Source: Marinomonas posidonica_A
GTDB taxonomy: Bacteria > Pseudomonadota > Gammaproteobacteria > Pseudomonadales > Marinomonadaceae
Length of the DNA stretch: 64,000 nucleotides
NCBI RefSeq assembly: GCF_043643765.1
Contig: NZ_JBHZSP010000002.1
Coordinates: 1 to 64,000, forward strand
Direction: 5' to 3'
The number at the start of each line of letters is the position of its first letter. Positions within the stretch are counted from its first letter, which is position 1. Below, piece after piece: positions 34,327-42,752 of this stretch. The position numbers and the translations under genes were made by a program. The notes beneath the pieces are model-generated. The model did no database searches. It saw nothing but the letters and a program-made list of their open reading frames with translations, and had not been told where the DNA came from.

Positions 34327-35616
34327 ATGAAAAAGATTGTGGTTGTTGGTGGTGGTGCTGGCGGATTAGAGCTGGTGACCAAACTCGGTAAAACATTTGG
34401 AAAAAAGCGCCAAGCAGAGGTCGTGTTGATCGACCGAAGTCAGACGCACATATGGAAGCCCCTGCTTCATGAGGTGGCGACAGGTTCGTTAGACATTAAT
34501 AATGATGGTCTAAACTATCGCGCCCACGCTGCCAAACATCATTATCAATTTCAACTTGGCACACTAATTAATGTTGACCCCAAAGAGCGAGTATTAACCC
34601 TTGCAGCCATTGATGATGATAAAGGTCATCAAGTCTTACCGGAACGGCATCTCAGTTACGATATTTTGGTGATGGCCGTTGGTAGTGTGAGCAATGACTT
34701 TGGAACACCAGGTGTCGCTGAACATTGCTATTTTCTAGATTCTCATCGCCAAGCTGAGCGTTTCCAGCAAGCGTTACTACAACAATTCTTACGAGTGAAT
34801 CAAGAAGGTGCTGACTCTAAGCTTAAACTTGCGATTGTTGGCGGTGGCGCAACTGGAGTTGAATTGTCCGCTGAATTATTCCATGTAGCTGAATTAATGA
34901 AGTCTTATGGAATGCCAGACATGTCAGGCAAACGGGTTCAGGTGCAATTAATTGAAGCGGGTGAGCGTATTTTACCGGCTTTACCAGAGCGCATTGCTGG
35001 TTTAGCCAGTAAAGAGCTACAGCACCTTGGTGTTCATATCAGCGAGAAAACACGAGTGGTTCGCGCCTTTGATGGTGGGTTCCAGACAGCGGAAGAAGAA
35101 ACAATCGATGCTCATCTTATGATTTGGGCGGCAGGCGTGAAGGCACCAGATTTTGTGGCGAACATTGAAGGCTTTGAAACGACACGTAATAATCAAATTT
35201 TGGTAAAAAACACGCTGCAAGCAACTGAGTTTGATAACGTTTATGTTATTGGTGACTGTTGTGCCTGTAAGCAAGCAGATGGTTCTTTTGTGCCACCAAG
35301 AGCGCAGTCGGCGCATCAAATGGCATCATTAGTGTTTACTAATATTAAAGCGTCTTTTTTAGGTGAAACTCAAAAAGAGTACACCTATAAAGACTATGGT
35401 TCTTTAGTGAACTTAAGTCGCTACAGTACAGTAGGCAGCTTAATGGGGAATTTAAGCAGTCGCTCTATGTTTATTGAAGGGCGTTTGGCTCGATTTGTTT
35501 ATGTATCCCTTTATCGTCTTCACCTGATTGCCATACACGGTTGGTTCAAAGCGACCATCATCATGGCAGCGCAGAAGGTGGGTAAAGTTGTGAAACCGAA
35601 ATTGAAACTCCATTAA
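34327..35616 (+). CDS. ndh: Type II NADH:quinone oxidoreductase
   Basis: This 429-residue flavoprotein is a peripheral, non-proton-pumping NADH dehydrogenase that reduces quinone. It has an N-terminal FAD motif VVVGGGAGGLE, a second dinucleotide fold LAIVGGGATGVELSAEL for NADH, and IWAAGVKAPDF and YVIGDCC as in Ndh proteins. The C-terminal ~50 residues contain the amphipathic helices that hold it to the membrane. It appears to be a single-gene unit ending in a terminator. Confidence 0.93.
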   Translation: MKKIVVVGGGAGGLELVTKLGKTFGKKRQAEVVLIDRSQTHIWKPLLHEVATGSLDINNDGLNYRAHAAKHHYQFQLGTLINVDPKERVLTLAAIDDDKGHQVLPERHLSYDILVMAVGSVSNDFGTPGVAEHCYFLDSHRQAERFQQALLQQFLRVNQEGADSKLKLAIVGGGATGVELSAELFHVAELMKSYGMPDMSGKRVQVQLIEAGERILPALPERIAGLASKELQHLGVHISEKTRVVRAFDGGFQTAEEETIDAHLMIWAAGVKAPDFVANIEGFETTRNNQILVKNTLQATEFDNVYVIGDCCACKQADGSFVPPRAQSAHQMASLVFTNIKASFLGETQKEYTYKDYGSLVNLSRYSTVGSLMGNLSSRSMFIEGRLARFVYVSLYRLHLIAIHGWFKATIIMAAQKVGKVVKPKLKLH

Positions 35617-35668
35617 TTACTTTTTTTCGAGATTCTTGATCGCGCCAAATGGCCTTTCGTTTAGGTCT

Positions 35669-35703
35669 AAAACCGATATGCAGTTTGTGTATCGGTTTTT
35701 TTT
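35669..35703 (+). terminator. Terminator of ndh
   Basis: A 10-bp stem (35669-35678 with 35690-35699), loop of 11, is followed by an uninterrupted T run to 35703. Confidence 0.85.
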
Positions 35704-35713
35704 GCTCTGATAT

Positions 35714-35745
35714 TTGACCTATGTGTAACTCATAGGTTTTATACT
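35714..35745 (+). promoter_or_regulatory. MerR-type promoter and operator
   Basis: TTGACC (35714-35719) and TATACT (35740-35745) are 20 bases apart, overlong for sigma-70 as in MerR-controlled promoters. The spacer region holds the perfect inverted repeat ACCTATG-N7-CATAGGT (35717-35737). A strong ribosome binding site, AAGGAGGT, and the merR ATG follow, so the regulator likely controls its own operon with copA. Confidence 0.85.
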
Positions 35746-35775
35746 CTTTAGAATTAATTCAGAAGGAGGTGTGAT

Positions 35776-36228
35776 ATGCGAGTCAGTGAAATAGCAAGAA
35801 AAGCCCTAGTCACACCGGATACAGTGCGTCATTACACTCGCCTAGGCTTAATCACGGCTGAGCGAAATCCTGATAACAATTATCAATTCTATGACAAAAC
35901 GGCTTTGCAAAGGTTGAAATTTATTCGCCAAGCAACGGAGCTGGGCTTTAGTCTTAAACAAGTAGAGAATATCCTGCAACAATCTGACTGTGGTGATTCG
36001 CCTTGCCCTATGGTCAGAGATTTACTGCAGCAAAAGGTGCCGGAAACAAAAGCCAAAATAGCACAGTTACAAGCACACCTAGCAAAAATGGAAACGGCAT
36101 TGGCAGCTTGGGAATCCATGCCAGACGGCGTACCAGATGGTCACTCTATTTGTTGCTTAATAGAAGATTGGGAAAACGTTTCCCTACAAGATAACGCACC
36201 GGAGGGATGTCATGACGGATGTAAATAA
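35776..36228 (+). CDS. MerR-family metal-responsive regulator
   Basis: This 150-residue protein has the MerR N-terminal winged helix (MRVSEIARKALVTPDTVRHY) and a long dimerisation helix. Cys residues are at 72, 77, 126, 127, 145 and 149, with His123 beside the CC pair. Cys77, at the start of the dimerisation helix, aligns with the Cys of MerR and ZntR; copper-sensing CueR has Ser there. The position before copA argues for copper, the residues for a thiophilic divalent metal. It overlaps copA by 17 bases, so translation is coupled. Confidence 0.9.
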   Translation: MRVSEIARKALVTPDTVRHYTRLGLITAERNPDNNYQFYDKTALQRLKFIRQATELGFSLKQVENILQQSDCGDSPCPMVRDLLQQKVPETKAKIAQLQAHLAKMETALAAWESMPDGVPDGHSICCLIEDWENVSLQDNAPEGCHDGCK

Positions 36229-38773
36229 AGATAAAGTGTCTTTGTCTGTTTACGGTATGAGTTGCCAAGGTTGTGTTCGAAAAATCCGTGAACAAATTCA
36301 ATTAAAAAGCCCAAATGCCGACGTGATTGGTGATCCAAAGGCAAATTATTTAGAGGTTTTATCGGATTTGAACTTTGCGCAAATTCAGAGAGCCGTTGAG
36401 CAAGCAGGGTTTGCCATAAGTGCCAATAAACTAAACCAAGAAATCAATCCTTCCTCGTCTAGTAATGATGCAGAATTGGATAAGCCGTCCTCTGAAGGAA
36501 AGACAAAACAAGCAGTAGATTATCAAATTGCCATCTCGGGAATGACCTGTGCTGGTTGTGTAAATACCGTTCAGTCAGCGTTAGCCAAAGTGGATGGCAC
36601 CAAAAAAGTTGAAGTGAATTTTGCAAGCCATCTGGCTCAAGTGTCCAGCTCCGCCAGCCTTCAAAACTTGTTAACAGCGATAAGCGAAGCCGGTTATCAA
36701 GGTGAGTTAGTAACGGATGCGCAACTAAATGCAGAGCAAAAAATAGTAAAGGATGCTAATGAATATCGGCAGAAAATCTCCTCATCCTTCATGGGGCTCT
36801 CTCTTGGTATACCGCTTATGCTGTATGGCCTATTAGGTGGCAGCATGAAAGTGAGTTCGCTCACTGAACAATTTATTTGGTTTTTTATTGGCTCTGTATG
36901 TGCGCTTATCATGTATTTTGCAGGTAAGCATTATTTCATAAGCGCATGGAAAGCGGTGCGTTCACATCATGCCAATATGGATTTGTTAATTGCTATTGGG
37001 ACTGGCAGTGCTTGGTTATATTCCATGTTTGTGGTGTTGTATCCAGACTTTTTACCAGCGAATACTCGGCATTTGTATTTTGAAGCCGCAGTCATGATCA
37101 TCGGTTTAATCAATCTCGGCCAGGCGCTTGAGGTGAAAACGAGAAGCAAAACCAATCAAGCTCTGCAGAAGTTGTTAGGTCTAGCCCCCAAGCAAGCGAT
37201 ACTGATTCGTGATGGGCAGGATGTTCAGGTCTCTGTTGCAAACGTAAATGTGGGTAATGTACTTCGGTTGCGCTCCGGCGATGCAGTACCCGTCGATGGT
37301 GACGTGATTGAAGGCCAGTCCTATTTAAATGAAGCCATGTTAACGGGAGAATCCGTTCCTGTTCGCAAAGCTGTAGGGGATTCGGTTAAGGCTGGCACCA
37401 TTAATATGAATGGCAGCCTAGTTATTAAAGTGCTTAAAACGGGGAAACAAACCCAATTGGCTAAGATAGTCGATATGGTCAGTCGCGCACAAAATTCAAA
37501 ACCGCCAATCAGCCATTTGGCAGATAACGTCGCGGCAGTATTTGTACCAAGCGTCATCATCATTGCCATACTGACTGCATTAGCTTGGTTTAACTTCGCC
37601 AATGCCCATGATTATTCCTACATACTAGTAACCGCTGTTTCTGTGTTGATCATAGCTTGTCCCTGTGCACTCGGTTTAGCAACGCCAATTTCAACTATGA
37701 TTGGGGTGGGGAAGGCGGCTGAAGTAGGAGGGCTGATTCGTAATGGTGAAGCGTTACAGGTGGCAAGTAATATTGACTGTCTAGTTTTCGATAAAACAGG
37801 CACCATCACACAAGGAAAACCCAGTGTTACTAAGGTTGATTATATTAGTGAGCGCGCTCATATCGACTTCGCTAATGCTTTGGTTAAAGCCCTTGAAAGT
37901 AAAGTGAGCCATCCGTTAGCTCAAGCTTTACTTGAATACATTGATCAACAAGACTCAAAGCAAACCACAGATAAAGCTTCAATTGATCACATCACATTGA
38001 GCGAATATGAAAACTTACCTGGTTTAGGAGTCCGCGGACGATTTCAAAATGACTGGTATTATCTAGGTAATGAAAAACTGCTTAGCCAAGTTGGTTTGTC
38101 TGTATCGTCCTCAGTAAATACAGAGGAGGCAGGGAGTCATGTCTACTTGTTTTCGAGCGACACATTGCTGAGCCATTATTTGCTGCAAGATCCAATTCAA
38201 GAAAGTGCTGTTAAGGCACTAAAAAACCTTAAGAGCATGGACATAAAATTGATCATGCTGACCGGTGATCAAAAAGTGAACGCGTCGCAGGTTGCCGCGC
38301 AACTAAACTTAGATGAGTATCACGCAGAATTGATGCCCGAAAACAAATTAGAATGGATTAAGTCCCTACAGCATCAAGGGAATATTGTTGGCATGGTAGG
38401 TGATGGGATCAATGATGCGCCAGCATTAGCGCAGGCAAATGTGAGCTTTGCAATGGGTGAGGGTACGGATGTGGCGATGGAAAGTGCGGATGTCACTTTA
38501 TTGCATAATAACCTGAATGCTTTAGTGGATGTCATTGCGGTGAGCAAGGTAAGCATTCGTAATATCAAACAAAATCTTTGGGGAGCCTTTGCTTACAACG
38601 CCTTAAGCATACCTATTGCTGCAGGTTTGCTCTATCCCATAACTGGCTGGTTGCTCAGTCCTATTATTGCTGGCATGGCCATGTCTTTGTCTTCTGTCAC
38701 GGTCGTGTTGAATGCGAACAGGCTTAGGCAAGTGATTAAAATCAAACTGAAGGAGGTTGAGCGTGCTCATTAA
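36212..38773 (+). CDS. copA: Copper-exporting P1B-type ATPase
   Basis: This 853-residue inner-membrane pump exports Cu(I). Two N-terminal heavy-metal domains carry MSCQGC (Cys18, Cys21) and MTCAGC (Cys113, Cys116). The membrane metal site is CPC in IIACPCALGLATP, with the Cu(I)-type partner motifs AYNAL and MSLSSVTVV near the C-terminus. DKTGT (phosphorylation), SHPLAQAL (HP motif) and GDGINDAPAL are all present. GGAGGG lies five bases before the ATG. The operon is merR-copA plus the small overlapping ORF. Confidence 0.95.
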   Translation: MTDVNKDKVSLSVYGMSCQGCVRKIREQIQLKSPNADVIGDPKANYLEVLSDLNFAQIQRAVEQAGFAISANKLNQEINPSSSSNDAELDKPSSEGKTKQAVDYQIAISGMTCAGCVNTVQSALAKVDGTKKVEVNFASHLAQVSSSASLQNLLTAISEAGYQGELVTDAQLNAEQKIVKDANEYRQKISSSFMGLSLGIPLMLYGLLGGSMKVSSLTEQFIWFFIGSVCALIMYFAGKHYFISAWKAVRSHHANMDLLIAIGTGSAWLYSMFVVLYPDFLPANTRHLYFEAAVMIIGLINLGQALEVKTRSKTNQALQKLLGLAPKQAILIRDGQDVQVSVANVNVGNVLRLRSGDAVPVDGDVIEGQSYLNEAMLTGESVPVRKAVGDSVKAGTINMNGSLVIKVLKTGKQTQLAKIVDMVSRAQNSKPPISHLADNVAAVFVPSVIIIAILTALAWFNFANAHDYSYILVTAVSVLIIACPCALGLATPISTMIGVGKAAEVGGLIRNGEALQVASNIDCLVFDKTGTITQGKPSVTKVDYISERAHIDFANALVKALESKVSHPLAQALLEYIDQQDSKQTTDKASIDHITLSEYENLPGLGVRGRFQNDWYYLGNEKLLSQVGLSVSSSVNTEEAGSHVYLFSSDTLLSHYLLQDPIQESAVKALKNLKSMDIKLIMLTGDQKVNASQVAAQLNLDEYHAELMPENKLEWIKSLQHQGNIVGMVGDGINDAPALAQANVSFAMGEGTDVAMESADVTLLHNNLNALVDVIAVSKVSIRNIKQNLWGAFAYNALSIPIAAGLLYPITGWLLSPIIAGMAMSLSSVTVVLNANRLRQVIKIKLKEVERAH

Positions 38774-38834
38774 TTTATTAGGTGTACTTGCAATCGTTTT
38801 TGTCGTTTATTGGTTCTGGGTGGCCAAGAAGTGA
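38763..38834 (+). CDS. 23-residue single-span membrane peptide overlapping copA
   Basis: A GTG at 38763, inside the last codons of copA in another frame, is preceded by AAGGAGG (38750-38756), a near-perfect ribosome binding site six bases away. The frame gives 23 residues: MLINLLGV at the start, a hydrophobic middle, YWFWV, then AKK and a stop. It looks like one membrane helix with a positive cytoplasmic end. Overlap with copA implies coupled translation, so it may assist the copper pump. I do not recognise a named family. Confidence 0.6.
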   Translation: MLINLLGVLAIVFVVYWFWVAKK

Positions 38835-38928
38835 TCAATCAATGTGCTTATTTATTTTATTCATAAGACGATAATTCAAATACGCCACATTATTATGGAA
38901 AGTTTTCCTTTATAAGGAGATATGGTTT

Positions 38929-39226
38929 ATGACCCCATACCAGATAAAGGCTTTAGCCCCATAGATGTTGTTTTGAGTATAACAACATGTCTATCAAATA
39001 AGTTTTTAACCCTAAGATAGACTGGAAGTTCGATACGATTACTGACAAAACATAGGAATTTAAAAAGCACGCTGTTGACCTCAAAGATGTTGCCAACCAA
39101 GCGAATATGAAACTCGTTACGGCTTGAACTTCACCTGCGGAATGTTTCCTTGAAGTTGGGGCTGAAGCATTCCGCATTTAGGCTCAAAAAGGCAGTAAGA
39201 TCTCGTCTAAATCTCTTAATAAATAA
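38929..39226 (+). pseudogene. Decayed phasin-like gene
   Basis: After AAGGAG (38915-38920), an ATG at 38929 starts MTPYQIKAL and then hits a stop. Further on, another reading gives EFKKHAVDLKDVANQANMKL, a stop, TSPAECFLEVGAEAFRI, a stop, and AQKGSKISSKSLNK before a final TAA. The pattern resembles phasins, the polyhydroxyalkanoate granule proteins (charged helix, then a TSPEE-like segment). Several stops and at least one frame change suggest a dead gene. The homology is from pattern memory only. Confidence 0.4.
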
Positions 39227-39284
39227 CTTAACTGATTGAAAAACATAAACTACAACTAAAATTGTAGATTGTTTCGTAATATTC

Positions 39285-39354
39285 TACTATTTCCGATAAT
39301 AACATTTATCGGAAATAGTAAGGGTGAATTAGAGTCCTATTGTGACTCTAATTC
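39285..39354. other. Two tandem perfect hairpins
   Basis: The first has a 15-bp stem (39285-39299 with 39306-39320); the second an 11-bp stem (39326-39336 with 39344-39354). Neither has a clear T-tract. They sit just after the stop of the leftward yjjG and may end or protect that transcript. The rest of 38835-39367 apart from the phasin remnant shows nothing recognisable. Confidence 0.5.
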
Positions 39355-39367
39355 GTTAAACATGGTT

Positions 39368-40039
39368 TTATAGATGATTCTTCAGTTCGGCCAAATGGTT
39401 AACGGTATACGTTGGCTTAATGGTTTCATGCCCATCGAGTTTATGATGATTCAGCCAGCATGTGTCGACACCAAACTGGTTGCCTCCCAAGATGTCAGAT
39501 TCCAGCGTATCGCCAACCATGAGTACGCTTTCTTTGTTCGGTTGCGCCATCTTATCAAAAGCATACTCGAAGATTCTTGCATCTGGCTTTGCGACACCAA
39601 CTTGCTCTGAAATGATCAGATGTTCGAAATATTGGCTCATGCCAGTCTTTTTCAAACGAATTTCTTGTAACTGAGTAAAACCATTGGTGATGATGGCCAT
39701 TTTAACGCCTGACTGATGAAGGCTTTTGATCAGTTCATCCGCTCCAGGTAATGTCTGACAAATCTCTGCCATGGCATGAAGAAATTCTTGATTAAGTTGA
39801 CTGGAACTCACCTTGAGTTTTTCTGCCCAATAATCAAATCGTCTAGTCTGCAGCTCTGAAGCGCTTATTTTTCCGTTCTGATAATCGACCCAAAGTGGCT
39901 TATTGATGTTTTGATAGGCTTGAAAATCATCTTTTTCAAAGGTCACGCCATACAGGCTGAACATACGTTTCAGGCCTGAAAAATTATCGAAGTGAAATAA
40001 GGTTTCGTCGGCGTCAAATAGTATCCATTGATACTTCAT
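39368..40039 (-). CDS. yjjG: Pyrimidine 5'-nucleotidase YjjG
   Basis: YjjG is a HAD-family nucleotidase that removes phosphate from dUMP, dTMP and damaged pyrimidine nucleotides. The 223-residue protein has FDADETLFHFD (the nucleophile Asp), the cap signature NKPLWVDYQNGKISA, IITNGFTQLQ and VGDTLESDILGG. The match to E. coli YjjG is clear along its length. It is followed on the leftward strand by two hairpins and preceded 21 bases upstream by yjjX. Confidence 0.93.
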   Translation of the reverse strand: MKYQWILFDADETLFHFDNFSGLKRMFSLYGVTFEKDDFQAYQNINKPLWVDYQNGKISASELQTRRFDYWAEKLKVSSSQLNQEFLHAMAEICQTLPGADELIKSLHQSGVKMAIITNGFTQLQEIRLKKTGMSQYFEHLIISEQVGVAKPDARIFEYAFDKMAQPNKESVLMVGDTLESDILGGNQFGVDTCWLNHHKLDGHETIKPTYTVNHLAELKNHL

Positions 40040-40060
40040 CGTTAGGCTTCTTTTTCGTGA

Positions 40061-40612
40061 TTAATGTGAAAAGTGTTGAGGATGTAAAATTGGTGCTAAG
40101 GCCAAAATAATGGCTTGTGAATAGACGCTTTGTCTCGTTGCAGCGTGATTGGTGAATAAACCAATCGCGCCGCCTTTTTGACGAATGTTCTCTGTGTTAA
40201 AGATTTGGTCCATTATAGGCCCTAATTCTTCTTGATTTTGAAGTCGTTTAAATAGCTGATCTGGAAGTGGTAAATTAGCGGTTCGACCTATGTGTGGGGC
40301 TCCTTTTTGATCCACAATCGCAATATAAGCAAAGGTTGCAGCGCCCTCCTCAAATTGATCAACGCCACCTTCCATAGAAATATAAAAATGGAATTGCTTG
40401 TTGATGTCATCTTGCTGGCAAGTTAATGCTCTATTAACCGCGCCAAGGCGTGTTTCTGACTCTGTCAGTGGTTGATCCGCTACACCAGATGGCGTCGACC
40501 GACCTTCACAATGAATAATATGATCAGGATGACATTGCTCAAAAGCCTGCTTGGCCGCGGCGACTTTTACAGGGTTGGTTGAGCCAACTTGAATGCGAAT
40601 CACGGAAGTCAT
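40061..40612 (-). CDS. yjjX: Inosine/xanthosine triphosphatase YjjX
   Basis: YjjX hydrolyses non-canonical purine triphosphates (ITP, XTP) to protect the nucleotide pool. The 183-residue protein shows the NTPase_I signatures VGSTNPVKVAAAKQAF, SGVADQPLTESET and YISMEGGVDQ. Together with YjjG it makes a two-gene nucleotide house-cleaning unit. The start ATG at 40612 is 75 bases downstream of aroC, across a terminator. Confidence 0.92.
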   Translation of the reverse strand: MTSVIRIQVGSTNPVKVAAAKQAFEQCHPDHIIHCEGRSTPSGVADQPLTESETRLGAVNRALTCQQDDINKQFHFYISMEGGVDQFEEGAATFAYIAIVDQKGAPHIGRTANLPLPDQLFKRLQNQEELGPIMDQIFNTENIRQKGGAIGLFTNHAATRQSVYSQAIILALAPILHPQHFSH

Positions 40613-40644
40613 GTGTTCCTCATTAATATACCGTTTGAAACGAA

Positions 40645-40673
40645 AAAAGCCGCAACCAAAGATTGCGGCTTTT
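40645..40673 (-). terminator. Terminator of aroC
   Basis: An 11-bp stem (40645-40655 with 40663-40673) is followed on the minus strand by T residues. It lies 14 bases after the aroC stop and before yjjX. Confidence 0.85.
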
Positions 40674-40687
40674 GAGTATGCTTACAG

Positions 40688-41785
40688 CTATGCTTGCCCT
40701 TTAATGATCGGTGTTGGACACATTACATCGGCATTTTGACCTCGATGACGCAGCAAGTGGTCAATTAGTGTGATGGCTAACATGGCTTCTGCGATTGGTG
40801 TCGCACGAATGCCGACACAAGGATCGTGACGTCCCTTAGTAATGACGTCAATAGCATTGCCATCACGATCGATACTTTTACCTGGTGTGGTAATACTGGA
40901 AGTAGGTTTTAATGCCATGTTAACGACAATGTCTTGGCCTGATGAGATGCCGCCCAATACACCGCCAGCATGGTTTGTTAGGAAGCCTTCAGGTGTCATC
41001 TCGTCTCTATGTTGACTGCCTTTTTGTTCGACAACATCGAAACCATCGCCAATTTCAACGCCTTTTACCGCATTGATGCCCATCATGGCTTTAGCTATGT
41101 CTGCATCCAAACGATCAAATACGGGTGCACCGAGTCCTGGCATGACATTTTTGGCGATGACCGTAATTTTAGCGCCAATCGAGTCGCCTTCTCTACGAAG
41201 TGCTGTCATGTAGGTTTCCAATTCTGGAATGGCATCTGGATCTGGGCTAAAGAAACTATTTTTGTAGACTTGAGATAAGTCTTTAACCGCCAGTTTGATG
41301 GGGCCAAGTTGTGATAAATAGCCTTGTATTTCAATGCCAAACGTTTGCTTTAGATATTTTTTAGCAATTGCACCAGCGGCCACTCGCATAGCGGTTTCGC
41401 GGGCCGAAGAACGTCCGCCACCTCGATAATCTCGGAAACCGTACTTTTGATCGTAAGTGTAGTCGGCATGTGCTGGTCTAAAAGTATTGGCGATGTTGCC
41501 ATAATCTTTTGAGCGCTGATCGGTATTTTCAATCAGTAAGCCAATCGGTGTGCCGGTTGTTTTTCCTTCGAACACGCCGGATAAGATTTTGACTTCGTCT
41601 GCTTCACGACGCTGTGTCGTGTGTTTTGACGTGCCAGGTTTTCTGAGGTCTAGATCATGCTGTAAATCCGCTTCACAGATTTCAATACCTGGAGGACATC
41701 CATCTACGATAGCGCCTAATGCTAAGCCATGACTTTCACCAAATGTGGTGACTTTAAATAGGGTTCCGAACGTATTGCCTGACAT
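40688..41785 (-). CDS. aroC: Chorismate synthase
   Basis: AroC makes chorismate from EPSP, the last step of the shikimate pathway, with reduced FMN. The 365-residue protein shows the family signatures GESHGLALGAIVDGCPPG, YRGGGRSSARET and RHDPCVGIRATPIAEAM. It is nine bases downstream of prmB, an arrangement common in gammaproteobacteria. PabC in this window acts on a product of chorismate. Confidence 0.97.
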   Translation of the reverse strand: MSGNTFGTLFKVTTFGESHGLALGAIVDGCPPGIEICEADLQHDLDLRKPGTSKHTTQRREADEVKILSGVFEGKTTGTPIGLLIENTDQRSKDYGNIANTFRPAHADYTYDQKYGFRDYRGGGRSSARETAMRVAAGAIAKKYLKQTFGIEIQGYLSQLGPIKLAVKDLSQVYKNSFFSPDPDAIPELETYMTALRREGDSIGAKITVIAKNVMPGLGAPVFDRLDADIAKAMMGINAVKGVEIGDGFDVVEQKGSQHRDEMTPEGFLTNHAGGVLGGISSGQDIVVNMALKPTSSITTPGKSIDRDGNAIDVITKGRHDPCVGIRATPIAEAMLAITLIDHLLRHRGQNADVMCPTPIIKGQA

Positions 41786-41794
41786 AGGTTTATT

Positions 41795-42703
41795 CTACTC
41801 GTTTAATAATTCGATTAATTGTTCTTTGGTTAAAATGAACACGCCATTACCGCCCTGCTCCAGCTCCATCCACATAAATGGGGTGTCTGGGTATGCGGCT
41901 TGCAAAGCTACTTCAGAATTGCCAACTTCGTACACCAGAATGCCGTCATCATTTAAGTAATGTGCGGCTTTTGATAAAAACTGATGCGTAAAATCCAAAC
42001 CGTCTTCGCCTGATGTTAGGGCGATTTCTGGCTCGTTATGAAATTCTTCTGGTGCGCTTTCAAAATCATCTTGATCGACATATGGCGGGTTACAAATAAT
42101 GAGATCGTACTGCTTGTCTCCTAACCCCGCAAACATATCCGAATGTATGGTGCGAACTCGATCTTCAACGCCATGACGCTGAATGTTTTGCTGTGCGACG
42201 GTTAAAGCTGCCTCACTGATGTCGCTCAGATCGACCTCTGAATCCTCAAAGATCAAAGCTGCAGCAATACCAAGACAACCGGAGCCAGTGCACATGTCCA
42301 AGATGTTGAATGGGTAGTGCATTAGCCAAGGTGAAAACTCGGTCTCAAGTAACGATAATATGGGTGACCTTGGTATGAGAGTATCTTTAGTAACGTGAAA
42401 CGGTAAGCCCATGAACCAAGCTTCACCTAATAAATAGGGCAATGGCTCTCGTTGGTTGATACGACGATGAACCAGTTTGAGGATGTGTTTTTTTTCATTT
42501 TGCGTTAATGCACAATCCAACATGTCGCGATCAAAATCCAGCGGCAGTTTAAGCGCGCCCATAACCAACTGGACGGCTTCATCCCAAGCATTATCGGTAC
42601 CGTGACCATAGAATAAATTGGCATTTTGAAAGCGCGTAAATGTCCATCTAATGAAATCTTTGATGTTATGTAAATCGCGAATGGCTGTTTGTTTACGGCT
42701 CAT
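41795..42703 (-). CDS. prmB: Ribosomal protein uL3 N5-glutamine methyltransferase
   Basis: PrmB methylates a glutamine of ribosomal protein L3. The 302-residue protein has an N-terminal helical domain, the SAM-binding motif MCTGSGCLGIAAAL and the catalytic NPPYVDQDD, the NPPY motif of glutamine methyltransferases. The clustering with aroC distinguishes it from PrmC, which usually lies next to prfA. Confidence 0.93.
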   Translation of the reverse strand: MSRKQTAIRDLHNIKDFIRWTFTRFQNANLFYGHGTDNAWDEAVQLVMGALKLPLDFDRDMLDCALTQNEKKHILKLVHRRINQREPLPYLLGEAWFMGLPFHVTKDTLIPRSPILSLLETEFSPWLMHYPFNILDMCTGSGCLGIAAALIFEDSEVDLSDISEAALTVAQQNIQRHGVEDRVRTIHSDMFAGLGDKQYDLIICNPPYVDQDDFESAPEEFHNEPEIALTSGEDGLDFTHQFLSKAAHYLNDDGILVYEVGNSEVALQAAYPDTPFMWMELEQGGNGVFILTKEQLIELLNE

Positions 42704-42752
42704 TGTCTCTTCTTTGTGGTTGGGTCGTTAAAAGCGTGCCTCATTATAACGA

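Noticed and set aside
38953..39177. 74-residue minus-strand open frame
   Set aside because: No ribosome binding site or family similarity; it lies antisense to the phasin-like remnant.
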